A stretch of DNA of 64,000 bases from Liolophura sinensis (GCF_032854445.1 NC_088301.1:930001-994000), one strand, 5' to 3'. Positions 11,159 through 24,643 are shown, counted from the stretch's first letter. A program made the numbers and translations. The notes: generated by a model from the letters alone, not told the origin.

Positions 11159-14100
11159 TCACCTAATCCTGGTGAAGAGGTTGAGCACTGATTTTGATTC
11201 CTGTTAAAAAGAAAATACGTATTACAAACCAAATTACTGTAATTCCTAAACTTTTTCACAAGTGTGCAAGGTGATTATTCAAGCATATTCTGAAGGCATT
11301 ATTCTGTGCAGACTGGTAAAAGAATGTCTCCAAAATTAAAATTAGAAGTGCATAAATTGCACTGAAAATCTCTCTTTCTTATGTGAGAAGGTTGAGGAAT
11401 TTATCTATAGGGAACTCCACTTTATTTAACAAGGCATCAGAAAATCAACACAAATCTCCTAGTTTCTCAGTAAATGTGGTGCCTGTGTGATCTGACATTG
11501 TATATAAGTTATAGGATAGCAGAACTTAATATTTGAGGGGAGTGGCCAATCTCCCCGTCCCCAATACAACTTTCAACCTTGAGTGAAAGTGAAACCTGAC
11601 TAAAGCATTAAGCAACCACGGACAAAAGTCCTTCTTGAGGTACTATGTAATTAACAAGAATTAAATCCGCTGAATTTACAACATTTTGCCTTTTTAGATG
11701 TTTTCAGTTGTATGCACAGTCTGGCAATAATTGGGCCAGTGACAAAAAAAGTTAACCTGACACATGGATGGAAAGGTAAGATGTTACATAACCTCCGTCA
11801 ACCTCCTCCCAACACTGGCGAGAAAACGACCATTGACGAGGAAACAACTTCTGCCAAGAAGTGCCCTCATGTAACGAATCAGCCAGCCTGGTTTTACTGT
11901 TCTCAAGAAGCTAATACATACACATATATATATCTACTGGTGAGTAAAGAAAAGGCACAGGCATCTATAGAAATCTTTCTAGTCCATTTGTTATTGTTCC
12001 ATGTTTACTCTTTGCTACGAACACATCTTATTTACTTCTTATCGGCAAATCATGATTAGTACACCTGTGGACGTACCTTTGTTGAGCGTGTCTTACTAAA
12101 GACATTCCAGAAGCGAAGTGTCTCATCCCCAGCCCCTGTGACAATAGCCTCTCCATCTGGTGACATCGCCTAAACAACACAACACTCACCATTAAAGCAC
12201 AACATTCAACATTAAACCACCTATCTGAATTGGTATCATCTCACTGCTGATCAGGTGAATGTTAATAACACATATGAAGTATCTTATAATAATCACAAGA
12301 CCAAGTCGTCAATACAATAACTAAGAGAATATCACAAGAACTCTGTCTTTGTAAAATGTGCAAGGTCAAGTTTACACATAATCTATACTTGATCTGTTTG
12401 TTTTCAAAAAGAATAAAGCAAACCATAAACCCTGATGAACTGTTTACACAGTCACCATGATACAGTACTTAATGAGAGCTAAGACCTACCAGGTATAATA
12501 CCCTGAAAGAGTGGCCTGTCAGTTTGGCTATCTGAACAAGGGAGGGGTACTTCCACACAAGGATCTGGTTCTGAGAGTAGCCATGGGTGCTCACCTAACA
12601 CAGGTAAAAGCATAAATACAATCAGATTCTGCAAGGTATGAGGGCTCAGATAAACAGTGTACAAATGCTTATGTTCCTGTTCTTATGTTGTAGTCTTTTT
12701 CCTCATGTTCATATGATAATTAAAAGTCTAATTCTATGCATATGTAATCATCCTAACAATTTAATAAATACAGAAGCACAATTGCTTCAACAATTTGCAT
12801 CCTTGTCACATGGCAGATTGCATGCTGTGATTTAAAAAAAAAATGTTTTGACTGATTCAACTAAAAATATTTTTGAACCCATGAAACTTTTTCTATTAGG
12901 ATATAAACTTGATGTTTATGAGCTAACACTGAGTTACATATTAAACATATCTTTTGTACTACTGGCCCTAGCCACAAACTTCATGCCCTTTCCAAAACCG
13001 TGCCAAAAACATCATCCTTAGTTGGCAGTATAACACTCCAAGTGCCAGGCATCACTCACCAGTTCATTGGAGTGCTTTGACCAGGCCAGGTTGCAGACCT
13101 GTGACCCTGTGTCTATACACTGTAGAGGCTGACCGGTCAGCGTGTTCCAGAAGCGGATGCATCGGTCAGCTGTGCCTCCCCCGCTGGCCAGTAGCCCATG
13201 CTGATGTGGGGACCAGGCGATGGCCTTGACTGCAGCCAGGTGCTCTGTGTACGTCTGGACAGGGTTCACACTGGTCATGTTCCACACATACAGTTTGTTG
13301 TCGTTACCCCCGGAGGCCAGGTGTTGGTGATCTGGAGACCACTTCAGTCCGCATACCTGCACAAGGCAATCCACATGTAACTCCTCACTTGATACAAACA
13401 TCAGCTTAGAGCCCAACTTTTATTTACTATAGCTCATTTAATGACTGCTGTCAAATACTAAACTCGGGAATCTTTCCCATGTACAATGGCAATGAGTTTA
13501 CAGGCCAATTCAAATAATCTTCCAAAGAACAACAATTTAGTTTAATAATTTGGTGTTTTGTGCTGTTATTTTGGATGTTTAATTTATACGAGACATAAAA
13601 CAATAGAGGGATATAGGCACAGCTGTTAGACACAATGATTCAAGGGAGGCAACCCTGATGCACCCATTACACCTATCTGGCTGGATGCCTCAACAAGTGT
13701 TTATCTGCTAACATATGAGTACCTTAATTACAGGAGAGAGCGTGTTTGCTCAGAGAAAGCCTACCTCTTGTCTATGACCTGTCAGCTTTCTCTCTGGTAC
13801 CACAGAAGGTGTACGAATATCCCGTTGTAATATCAGCCTGTCTCTACTGCCTGATGACAACATGTCAGCATTCCACGCCAGGGCACCTGCCAACACAACC
13901 GTGACATCAGAAATCCAAACATAATCAAGATTCTTTTCCCTATTATGGACAACTCAAAAATTCACACATCCACAAGTGACAAACTTTGGGTACTGTAAAT
14001 GTTCAACCTTCAACCTCTGGAGCCCTTTGTTTCATTGGCATACAGTTCTTATGATAATGATGCTAAACACGATTTATTTGTGTCATTAAAGATACAAGCT

Positions 14101-17100
14101 TCATAAAACTGCGTGTTATTTCTCCACACCTCACAGTTCTCTCAGAACGTTTTAAAATATTGGTTGCAGAGGTGGATGAAAAGGTTGAAGAATTAGGGTA
14201 ATCACTGAACAAAACCACAAAATCTGTGAACACTCGTAGGCTTATCAAAATTTCTTCCCAGTTATGCCAATACTTATACACACCTTAGTAATTATATATA
14301 ATACAAGGCATTAGAAAAATAATGCATTCAACAAAATCTGGTAAATTTACTAAGGCCTACAAGAAACGTAAATACATGTGATATGTATGCATGCTATAAC
14401 TTACCCTGAACATGTACATGTACAGTAGGACAAAATCCCTGGCAGGTTTTACATTTATTTATTTGATTGGTGTTTTACGCCGTATTCAAGAATATTTCAC
14501 TTATACGATGGCGGCCAGCATTATGGTGGGCGGAAACCGCGCAGAGCCCGGGGGAAACCCACGACCATCTGCAGGTTGCTGGCAGACCTTCCCACCTACA
14601 GCCAGAGAGGAAGCCAGCATAAGCTGGACTTGAACTCACAGCGACCGTATTGGTGAGAGACTCCTGGGTCATTACGCTTCGCTAGCGCGCTAAACAAGTG
14701 GGCCACGGAGGCCCCAGCAGTTTTTAGAAGTGTCAGATATAACCGTGCACAGATGTTACTCACCTACTCTAGCACTATGCCCTTCTAATGTGTTAATTTT
14801 TTTGTTGGCAGTAACATCCCAAATCTGCACATAACCTTTGTGTGTTCCCACAGCAACCAGATGACCCTAAACACAAAGGAATCAAAATTAAATACTGCTA
14901 GTAAAACAAAAGAGAAATAATAGGAGTGCATCAGCTCTCAGTTTTATTTTTATAGTATTTATGTCTTCTTCGCCAAGCAAGATGTTACACCTGGCAATTT
15001 CATGAAAATCTTTTGAGCAAATGACAGATGTCAGGAAATGTCAGTCGTAATGATGGGGCAAATGGCAGTGCCCGGCCTTTGGCTACTTTCTGACGAACTT
15101 TGGTGGAAGACAAATGGTTAACATAAAATGATAGATATACATTGCTTCGTAAATGTGAGAACTCACCCTCTCTGCCCATGCTACAGATGTCACAGAGTCA
15201 TCATCACTGGACAGATCACACAATCTCGTCACCTGTACAAACAGAGGAGTATCTCTTATAAACCTTGATATCATCAAATAAACAAACGTACCATAAGGCC
15301 AGCACTGAGATCACCATAATGCAGCTAAAGGCTGATCTGAAATGTTTATTAAATTAATCAGCCTAGATGCCTCCGCTGAGTTCATCCCCTGTTCAATTGA
15401 TCTGATATGCCATGCTCAAGATTACAATATTTTCTGGTAACATGCTGATACTCCTGGTCATGGACAGACAACCTGAGGGAGGTTATTTCTCTATGTAACC
15501 CATGTGACATTTAGGTTACACATCTGAACTAGGGCAGTCCAAACTACAGCCAGTTATGGCTTTCTGGGGTTTATATCCTGGGGCCAGTTTCACAAAGATG
15601 TACATGTATGATAATCGACATATAGGACAATGGTACGATAATAGTGACGTGCAAAATATCGTACGACAAATGTACGAAACAAAATGTCGTACGCTGTATT
15701 GTGAAATTGGGCCCAGGTTTCTTTAAAGGTGCACATACAGTCAAAAATAATGTGTACCTAAAATACGATATAACACTGAACTATGTCTATAAATACTTTC
15801 CATTAATTTGTGTGTAGGGGGGGAAGGGGGGGGACATTTTTATATTTTCACCAAGAAATTCTATACAAGTAATTATTTGCTACGGTGGTATTTTGAGGTT
15901 TCTGACATCACTGTGAGTGCCTAAAAATTCAGTACAGTAGTCCTAAGGTAATTTATCCAAGAGGTGATGTCAGTTCACAGTTCACTTTATACGTCATCTG
16001 ACAAGGCAACCCATTTGAGCTTACTAAAAATGTTCTTTCAGTCCAGTAGAAAGTCTTCAAAAAAAAAAAAAAAAATCACTGAAAATAGCCTTGGGGACAT
16101 TTTTGAGCCTTGTTTTGAATGGCACTGATTTCATCACATCCTGTATGTTCACTTTAAATAATATGGTTTCAGGGATCACTGTATTTTTCACAGATAGGAA
16201 CCAATACTTGAAGCCTTTGCAGCGTTTGATACAGAAAGTTATAGCCTTACCTGACTTGTGTAAGCACTCCACAGATACACACAGGTACCCAGACCAACAC
16301 TGAGCACGTTCTGAGATGACCAGTCCACCAAGTTCAGGTAGAAGTCATCCTGAAGCTCAGGAGCATCTAACACTTTGAATGGGATTTTTGAGATTTTCCT
16401 CACAGCCTGATACATAAAAAAAATACAATGAAATTTAGCTTTAATACCATTTGTAATTGATCACAGTCAAAATGTCAGTGCCTCCCACAACTGCTTTTTC
16501 TTAGTCATTTTAACATTTTCATACTTTCCTTGAAATATGAGCACTGGTATACATGTAATTTCTCTTTGGATATGTGCAACCCTCCCAAATAAGCTCTGCT
16601 TATAACCTTCACCTCATATCATATGATACCATATATATGTTATGTATATGGTTATGATTCAACTGACCCAACACAACAAAGCTCTATACTGTTTATTACA
16701 TTCATCTACAACACACACATACTAACGTTTCAATTCAAATCTACATGTACATAACAACAGCAGGATAAGAGTTCAACTGAATCATCTCTCCTGAGGTCAC
16801 TCTCGAACAAATGTTTCTTGGAAAATGTAACAAACACTTGACTCATGAAATATGTTTACTGTTATTGTTTTATTATAAACAGATAATTATACTTTCAACA
16901 CAAAACAGAAAATGAAGCCCATGAAGCTGACATACCTTTCTGGGTGACCGTAGTAACTTCTGACTCTTATTGCCAACAGGGGACAGGGAATAAGGGGAGG
17001 CATCGTTTATTTCCAGGCTCCTCCTTGGAACATGGAACTAGTCAAATATTTACCACTAGGTTAGTACAGTTTCAAAATACTCAAAAACAAAATCATACGA

Positions 17101-20100
17101 GATTCTGTAACCACATTATCATGTAAAATATCAAATTCAGATGTACTTTACCTTGCACCTGCATACAGTGACAGTTTTATGTGTTCTCGAAAATATGCCT
17201 TATATCTATTATTAGTTTGTGTGAAAGCTAAACTGCAATGGTTTGTATATACTATTCTTACCTTAAACAAGTTTTTACTTTCTCTGGGAACGAGTATTCT
17301 CCTTTCATCTGGTTGCTGATCCTGTCAAGTTCAAAACACAACACTGGTTTTAAAAACCAAACAAAATATCCATTACGCATTTTTACTCAAGCTCAGATAT
17401 TTGAAAGCCTGTAAACTAATGATAGTACAATTCAATTGAAATATCTATTTCCAAAATGACTGCTGACAAAAAGAACAAATATGCATAAAAAATATTGTAT
17501 GCTCTCATTCTAATTCAATTATACGTTTACCCAAAACATTCATAAATTTATTTATTTTCAGCTTGCCTATGTACAAAAAGTTCAAGATGATTCCATGTGT
17601 GTGATGACAATCAGTTCTCCAGATAATCACAGAAGGTATGGGGATAATGGGTGACCGTAGCTGATCACAGCGGGGTGGATGACAAGCTCACTCCAAGCAC
17701 CATAAATACATGTGTGTATCTTGTTACCTTCAGGTCATCAATACCAGCTGACAGCAGTTCATTCCTCAACAGACAGTTGTAAGCCAGGCCATCTTTGCCA
17801 CTGTCTGTGTTGGCCTCCTTGGGCTTCCTAGTTAGACTAGGGGACTGGGAAGCACTGTCCTGTTAAACAAATAAAATATTTACACATAATTAGATAACAG
17901 ATTAATCTGGGCTCTGTCCTCTGCAGATAAGTGTTTCTAATCTGGATCAAGGGGTAGTAGTAGAATTTTCTTTATTGGTACAATGTGGACCTTGAGACTG
18001 GGGATATAATATGCATAACTAAACCCCTCTGTTGATCCCAAATTAAACATCCTCAGATACACGCAATTTTTCTGACAGATTACATAACTTAGATGTGAAG
18101 GCTTAACTCATTTCGGTTCCGTGGCTAATGGCTACATAATTTCATTATACTCCTGGCTTAATCTTGATCAGAATTGTAACAGTGAATTCTGAAGAAGCTA
18201 TGCTCATACACCCTCACTGCCTTGGGTTATCATCAACTGACAGGGCTTTCATTATCTTTTTGAGCAGAAGGCTACCCTGAAAAAGTAGCCAGCAACAGAG
18301 AATCAAATGAAGTGAAATAGGAGCAATGGTCAAAGACGGCCACTACCTGCTCCATGTCCTACAGAAGTAACAGGCTGCAGGTAGCTGGTAACAGCCTTGT
18401 AGTGGATGCTGTTGGGGAAATGTGGCTCATGACTAATATAACTAATATGATTTGGGGCCACAAATGGCATTCATATAAATTTAAACCATCAAAAGCATGA
18501 TAATTCAAACAGCATAGATTCTGTAGAATATTGCAGAACTGCAGCAATAATTTATTATACAGGTCAGTGGGGTTGATAACTGAATATAGAAAACCTTGTA
18601 AGCTCCCTGAGCTATTCCAAGTACAAAGAAATGACCAGTCACAAGATGAGAATCAATAGCTACAGCTGTTAATCAATACCCAGTACAGCTCAACGAGTGT
18701 GCCCCAGCAGTGAAAGCTGTTACTCTGATTACACAAGCATTACCTGTGTACCTGGGTGACGGTTCTATTGTGAGCAACACCAGGTGGCACCTAATTCATT
18801 GACACCACTGTCTGTTAAGTTGACCAGATCAAGGACCCACATTTAGTTTTAGTACCAGAAACCACAAAAGCAATTTCTCCCTAAGAAATCAGCTGGGGAC
18901 AATAAAATTTAGTTGGCTGACTTCACAGTATTAATCGACTCCATGAAAGACTTTAAATTTTTTTTTTTATGATTTTGTAAGCATTCCCTTGTTCAAGTAT
19001 GTAACTATTAACATAAGTGTTGAATACCATAAATTGAAGTCCTGCATGCCATAATCAATGGCCTCAAAACCCCCCTAAAAATTTGTCACTTGCATATGAT
19101 TAACCTGCGTAATTATTGTTTACGTTTCACTTGTTTGACTGTAGCCAGGTTTTGAAGGATCCAGTTATTTAAAGCCAAACCAGCAACATCTGGATTCAAA
19201 CCAACCAGACTTTCATTTATCAACATTTATTCCCTCAAGAGCTGACTTGTCCTACACTGTTACTGGTCTAAGGCATCATTTATCTCAACATCTCTTGCCT
19301 ACAAGTGTAAATAAAAATTCGTCTAAAATCCGTCATTTCATGAAATGAGAACTACATACAAAGGATAGATTGTTTGTTCTTCATAAAATCTGCAATCTAG
19401 AACAATGACCATTAAGTTACGACCCATATAGTGATAGTGGCAATAAACACCACATCCAGCAATACAGTTCATGTAATACAAATAAAACTTCTTGTTGTGA
19501 AGCTTTTACCAAACATACGATATGAACACCAGTTTATCAGATAACAAGTAAATTGCGTCTAGTCTTGGCACAGAGACAAGGAGACACTTTCTTGCAATGC
19601 CATGCTGAGCTATCACCTCCATAAAACTTCACAGTCTGCACGGAGAATCAAAACTGGACATCTGCTCTAGGTCATAGAATGTGGGCAATTAAGAAAAAAC
19701 AAAAGTAATGTACTTACTGGAATAGTGTTAAAGTTTATGTTCCAACATGCACCAGCACGACTTGGTATAAAGCGATCTCCATATTTGTCTTTACTTGGGG
19801 AGGCTACTGGACTGCTTCCACAACTTGGCTATAGCAAGATATATAGACAGAATAGGATATAAACAGGTATTCAAACCAACGCAAGAGTTGCTCATCAAAA
19901 TTTGAACGTCAATTTCTGTAAACCACAACACTGCTTAAAAAGGAAATAGAGTGACATTAAAATCTTTGCCATGAAAAAAATTTTGGAAAATCATAGGGAT
20001 AAAATATTACAACATCTTTCCATGATTCTTGAACATATATCTTACCGAGGAAAATGGAGAAGAGTAAGGGGACCCTTGGCCATTCTGCTGACGAAGGAGT

Positions 20101-20123
20101 CGCTTCTCATACTCTGGATCCAT
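11159..20123 (-). CDS. FZR1: Fizzy-related/Cdh1, WD40 activator of the APC/C
   Basis: FZR1 recruits substrates to the anaphase-promoting complex in late mitosis and G1. Coding exons: 20046-20123, 19718-19828, 17728-17859, 17262-17321, 16936-17037, 16251-16406, 15167-15232, 14764-14866, 13765-13886, 13060-13356, 12490-12594, 12077-12169, 11159-11200. All junctions are GT/AG, and the 1467 nt give 488 aa (human about 493-496). Visible are the C-box DRFIPSR (residues 44-50), SPYSLSPV and KLLRSPRK, a WD40 propeller from about residue 170 to 475 (for example [17 protein letters not shown]), and the C-terminal IR dipeptide that docks on the APC/C. The N-terminal [12 protein letters not shown] and the [15 protein letters not shown] block favour FZR1 over CDC20. 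An acceptor at 20160-20161 shows a 5'UTR intron. No intron holds a minisatellite. Confidence 0.97.
14450..14716 (-). mobile_element. Second SINE family, near full-length copy in an FZR1 intron
   Basis: On the minus strand a tRNA-like head (GTGGCCCACTTGTTTAGCGC, B-box-like GAGTTCAAGTCC) is followed by a conserved body and the tail GGCGTAAAACACCAATCAAA plus TAAATAAAT. Flanks GCAGGTTTTACA (left) and GCAGTTTTTAGA (right) may be a decayed target-site duplication. It lies between exons 9 and 8 of FZR1. Confidence 0.85.
15577..15717. mobile_element. 141-bp MITE with 19-bp terminal inverted repeats
   Basis: The left end CCTGGGGCCAGTTTCACAA and the reverse complement of the right end, CCTGGGCCCAATTTCACAA, match at 17 of 19 positions. 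The interior is rich in GTACGA/TCGTAC motifs and has no coding capacity. It sits in an FZR1 intron. It looks like a non-autonomous DNA transposon; its superfamily was not determined. Confidence 0.8.
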
Positions 20124-20159
20124 ACTGAAGTAGTATGAGCACTTAACAATTCATTTACC
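20124..20159 (-). other. FZR1: FZR1 5'UTR part of the first coding exon
   Basis: An acceptor (CTTTCAG on the minus strand, AG at 20160-20161) lies 36 bp before the start codon. The leader is therefore spliced to an upstream non-coding exon. Confidence 0.65.
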
Positions 20160-20834
20160 CTGAAAGACAACGATACCTCTGTCAAATATTGAAAATGCAG
20201 GAGTGTTACTTGTGACATAGCAGGACTTTCAGCCTGGTCATGATTTAACCTTAGTCTGAAATTAACATAGATATCTACATTAATCCCAGGTTTAACCAAC
20301 CATAGTTAAAATGAAAGCACACAATGAAATGTCAAACTTCAAGACACAAGTCACACATACGCCCAATCCATACCTACAAATTTAAATCATTATACCCCAA
20401 AACACATCCTTATAAAACGGCCGACGTTAATAACGAGCTACATATATACATTACTTTGGCGTGGGTTCTATGGCAACATTTACACACTAAACATTGATGA
20501 CAGAAGGATGACTCCTTTGTTGTCAATCATTTAAATGTCATTCGCGTTGTTGTGATAAACAAAGGCTGTCGGATTTCCACAGCGTCAGCAGAACATTATG
20601 TTCATCCATTCACAGTTTTACTAATTGACGAATTTTGTCGTAAATTCAGAAGGATGCCCGCATTTGATAATAATGGGATCGAATAACGACAGTGACAACG
20701 TTGTCAAAATCAAATAATTTTCAACCAATGACAAGATAATGATAAACAACAGTGCAGCGGTATATCCCCATATTCGTTGACCCATTTACACAGTTTTTGC
20801 CATGAAATTGTTAATCATCTGTCAGATATCTCAC

Positions 20835-20979
20835 CTGTAGACACTATGACATCCAGTGGATCTTTTGAAGCATATAAACCAAAATAAATAAAGCCGTTCA
20901 GATATGATACACGTACAAGTCAAAACTCATTTCCCCTTCCTCCCGTCCTTGACCTTTGAAAATGGCTTCACTTGAGCGA
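20835..20979 (-). other. FZR1: Probable non-coding first exon of FZR1
   Basis: A good donor on the minus strand (ACAG then GTGAGA, intron beginning at 20834) fits the acceptor at 20160-20161. The 5' boundary is not visible; the upper coordinate is a guess set by the promoter motif. Confidence 0.45.
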
Positions 20980-20993
20980 TGCATTGTGGGAAA
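20980..20993 (+). promoter_or_regulatory. ZNF143/THAP11-like motif in the FZR1-CFAP144 divergent promoter
   Basis: TGCATTGTGGGAAA matches the core of the ZNF143/THAP11 promoter motif (TGCATTSTGGGA). It lies between the predicted FZR1 first exon and the CFAP144 start. This motif family is typical of divergent housekeeping promoters in vertebrates; its use in this animal is inference. Confidence 0.45.
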
Positions 20994-21240
20994 TCATCCT
21001 CCAAACATTGAGAATTTTACAACGTTTCACTTTAACTTTTAATGCATTGGGCTAAGTAATATTTTATTTTACCTCGATACCTATCTGAGGTATAAAATAA
21101 ATAAATAATAATAATAATTAAATCTAGGTACTGAGAATGGGTGTCATGGCAACCAGAGACGGCCATTCAAATAACTAGTGCCCACTGCTTTATCGCTCGT
21201 GTTGTAGACTTGTTCTTTGTAGTTAAGACCACGCAGGACC

Positions 21241-22764
21241 ATGGCAGACACTAAAGCACGAGGCCCACAGAAAGATCCGACCAACTTTGTTCACCAGAAT
21301 GCTATTTTATGTGAAACAATCACAAAAGAACTACGGCACAACAAGCTTTATTTACAGTACCACGTAAACCCCTTTCGAAAAAGTAAGTAGGCCGACAATG
21401 CGGTATGTTTCATTTTCTTAAAGTTGTTCTTTCCATCTTGAAGTTGAACGTGAATTATTGATTGACGATTGATTTCAAAGACAAAGTGTTGACACAGAGT
21501 ATAGTGTACCGTGTAAGAGTGACAGTTTGTACTTAGTACAGTACAGAACAAACTAACAATGGTGTCAAACTAATCCTCAGTTTGCTAATGTTCTGTTAAC
21601 CTGGTAACATCCTGACATTCACTTTGAATGGTTCAGTGTCACATCAAATATCAGAATTCAGAATAGCACACCAACTCCATCAAAATGTACTAATGCCGAC
21701 CATAAATATTTAGTTATTGCAAATGTATTCATTTGTTTGATGTCTTACACCTTACTCAAGACATCGGCCAGCATTATGGTGGGAGGAAACCGAGCCTGGG
21801 GACTCGACCATAAATATAAAATACATAAAGATCATAAAAAAAAAGAGTAGTAAGGTTGTACCAACCATGAGGTTTTTTGAAAGTGTTAATGATGTTTTTT
21901 GTCTTGTTTCAGTACATACATTAACAGGGAAACCAAATTCAACACATGATTCAGAGGATGGCGAAGAAGATAGTAAGTCTGCCAAACATGATTACGTTTG
22001 CAAGAAAAAATATTAATGGAGTCATTTATAAGAACTACTTTCAGATATGTCCTCAGGTATTTAATCAGATTGTTTTATTTTACTCGGGACACTTTTAAGA
22101 GTCTGCGTAAGTGGAATTTGGGGGGGGGGGGGGGAGGGAAATGAGGTTGTGTGAGTTGTTAATCAGACAGTCAGTACCAGACTGTTGAGGTTTAAATTTA
22201 TTTCACTTGAATGTGTCTTAAAAGTGCATTTTAATTTTATTTTTGATTTTTTTTTCCACAGCTCACTTTCTTAAAGTAATAAAAAGGGCCCATGAAGAAC
22301 CAGTCAGAAAGTATGCTAATCCTCAAACAGAGGCTCAGGAAATAGGCTGGATCACAAGACCACTGGTATGTTTTGTGGAGGTGTTCTTACCCTCTATGAT
22401 GTAATATGACAGTACAGTCAGCTTCCCAATGTCAGAAAGTGATGCACCTCTGTGGAAACATCTTTCATTTACATAAAGTTCTGTCATTGTAGTGAATTTG
22501 TCAGCGTTTTATCTTCAAAATTTAGAGCACAGCTGATTCATTGCAGCAGACAGCCATTCCTTGTGGCTGAACACAATCGATCAGTTGTTTTGTTTTCTTG
22601 TAGTTCTCACAGTAATAAGGAAATCATCTTTGGTGCATTTTTTGTTGTAGATTGATCAGGATAGAGGTGACAGACGGTTAGACTTCAGAAGGCAAAACAC
22701 TCAGATAACAAAGTACATGGATGAAGCCTGGAGATTAAAAGAACAGACAGAAAACCTCAACTAA
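21241..22764 (+). CDS. CFAP144: Cilia- and flagella-associated protein 144 (FAM183 family)
   Basis: Small axonemal protein. CFAP144 is a microtubule inner protein of motile cilia in vertebrates. Exons: 21241-21382, 21913-21972, 22262-22365, 22651-22764. Junctions are GT/AG, the phases agree, and the 420 nt give 139 aa (human about 134). Diagnostic features are the N-terminal [36 protein letters not shown] (residues 33-47), an acidic linker SEDGEED near 60-66, and the C-terminal [16 protein letters not shown] block followed by a Lys/Arg-rich amphipathic end. The gene is divergent from FZR1 and convergent with EBP2. The same convergent CFAP144-EBNA1BP2 pair occurs in human. Confidence 0.93.
21730..21805 (-). 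mobile_element. Second SINE family, tail fragment in CFAP144 intron 1
   Basis: Matches the ...CCACCATAATGCTGGCCG... block and part of the adjoining tail region, read on the minus strand. Only about 75 bp remain. Confidence 0.55.
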
Positions 22765-24637
22765 GAGCAAATGTGCATTAATTCCAAGTGTAAATCTGTG
22801 ATAAATAGGGAGTCATCTAGTGGTTACTGTTAAACAGCTTTGTTATGAAAGTCATTACAGTTCTAGACAACTTCTATATCAAGTCTCTATACAAAACAGA
22901 CTACATTTTGATACATTATCATTGATGGTCTTTAATTGATTAAGCAGAATTCTTTGTTTGCCTGTAAGATGGCAATTTAGCATCTTGTCCCAGTGAAGAT
23001 TTTAGACCACTTGTATGGCTACAGTATCGCAATATGCACATCCATGGGCCTGCATTTGTATATATAAATCTGACTCATTTGTTTTATTAAATGTCTTTTA
23101 TACATACTAATATCATTGTATATCTGTCTCTCTTGTTATTCTGTGAATCCAACAGTTATTGTGTCAGATGGATTTATTTTTTCTTTTGATTGTGAACTCC
23201 TTTAATTCCATATCCACGACTTTTCCACCTGTTGTACAGTGGCATTTAAAGCACTGACCTTTGAGAAGCTGCTGACTTGACACTATATTGGTGGAAGACA
23301 CGTAATCTTTATCGAATATTAATCTGGGCAACAGCCAGACAGCAAACAACCATCTATTGTCACCAAGGCCCATGAACATTGAGAGTGGCCCTGGGAAAAT
23401 ATAGAAATTCCCTGGTCACAGCTGGGTTTGAACCTGCCTCTGGTGTGTCATAGCAATTCAAAGGCAAACACATTAACCACATGCTCACCCAGATGGGTTT
23501 AAATATAAAGCTAACATGGACAGTGCCTGAAATTATGGTTATATCTATTTACGGTAAATAGATGCCCTTTTTTCCTGAATAAGTCAGAAAACCCTCCTCC
23601 TCACTCTCCGTTGCACTTAACAGCTTCTGTCGTGGTACTTTTGTTAGTTGGATTGACACCTTCTGGTATAGCACAAATGTTAGTGCTGGAAATAGTGTAA
23701 TAACACTGAGTTTTGAACCAGCAACATCCGAGTCAGACTCCCTGTTTACCAGCAGTATATATCGGTCTACAGCAAGTGCCAAAACTATATGCAAACAAGA
23801 CCTCCCAGAAAATGTTGGCAGAACCTGCATTTATGAACTCCTGATGAACCCGGTGTAACTTGAACTCTCACATATATAGGTACCTGATCACCAGAAGTTT
23901 GATCAAATGGCGGCCAACTGACACACATGTAGCTGACCAGTTCACTTAACTCAAAACATCTATTACCTGTCTAACGTGATAACAAAGGAAACGGGCGTAA
24001 AGCGGAACTTAACAGGACGGTGTATGTCATTTAGGAAGTGGTCTCCTCAATTTACCATGATTGGGGATAAGCACACCTTCTAGAGTAAGAAACTGCCTGA
24101 CACCAGTGCTTTCATGAATACGTTTCATTTGTACCACACCCAATCTAGCCAGAGATCAATGAATAGCTGTCAAATATCATTTACCTCATGTTGTGAGCAT
24201 GCTGGTTTTTCACATGGTTGTAGACATTCTTTTGGTCACATCACAATGATTTTCAGCATCAGGTGGAATATATTCTGTGCTGCTAAAGAAGTGTGTTATA
24301 ATAAAGCATGTCATTTCACAAAGACTTTAAGTTCCTGCACCATATACATAAGACCACTGTGATGGAAGAAACGGAAGAGTGCCCACAGGAAATCAAGGCA
24401 CCTCGGACAAGTGCAAAGTACTTAACAACCCTCAAAATTGTTTCCCACACATTTGTTTCCAGCAGCTATTAGCTGCCAACTGTATATCTATCACAGCATG
24501 AACAAACAGAGGCCCAAATCAAATTTTGCCACCAGGAGTTATCCACAACAAGCATTTTTAACTGAGGCATGCTTGATTTTAGGACTGTTAAAAAAACAAG
24601 AACAGAAGTGTTTTGTACAGTTACTATATACAGTGTA
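22765..24637. other. Intergenic space between convergent CFAP144 and EBP2
   Basis: AT-rich. The first few hundred bp probably hold the CFAP144 3'UTR; an ATTAAA lies near 23086. Apart from a SINE-head-like segment at 23395-23505 nothing was recognised. Confidence 0.5.
23395..23505 (-). mobile_element. tRNA-like SINE head, old copy
   Basis: The minus strand reads TGGGTGAGCATGTGGTTAAT then, after about 40 bp, AGGTTCAAACCCAGC. These fit RNA polymerase III A- and B-box layout of a tRNA-derived SINE. The downstream body is not recognisable, and a free-standing functional tRNA is not supported. Confidence 0.45.
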
Positions 24638-24643
24638 TTTATT
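24638..24643 (-). terminator. EBNA1BP2: EBP2 polyadenylation signal
   Basis: AATAAA on the minus strand, about 50 bp after the EBP2 stop codon, a normal distance for a short 3'UTR. Confidence 0.7.

Noticed and set aside
11159-20123. CDC20 instead of FZR1
   Set aside because: The N-terminus, the [15 protein letters not shown] and [21 protein letters not shown]-type blocks and the overall match are of the fizzy-related type.
23395-23505. Functional tRNA gene
   Set aside because: Only A- and B-box-like strings are present; no convincing acceptor stem or full cloverleaf, and it fits an old SINE head better.
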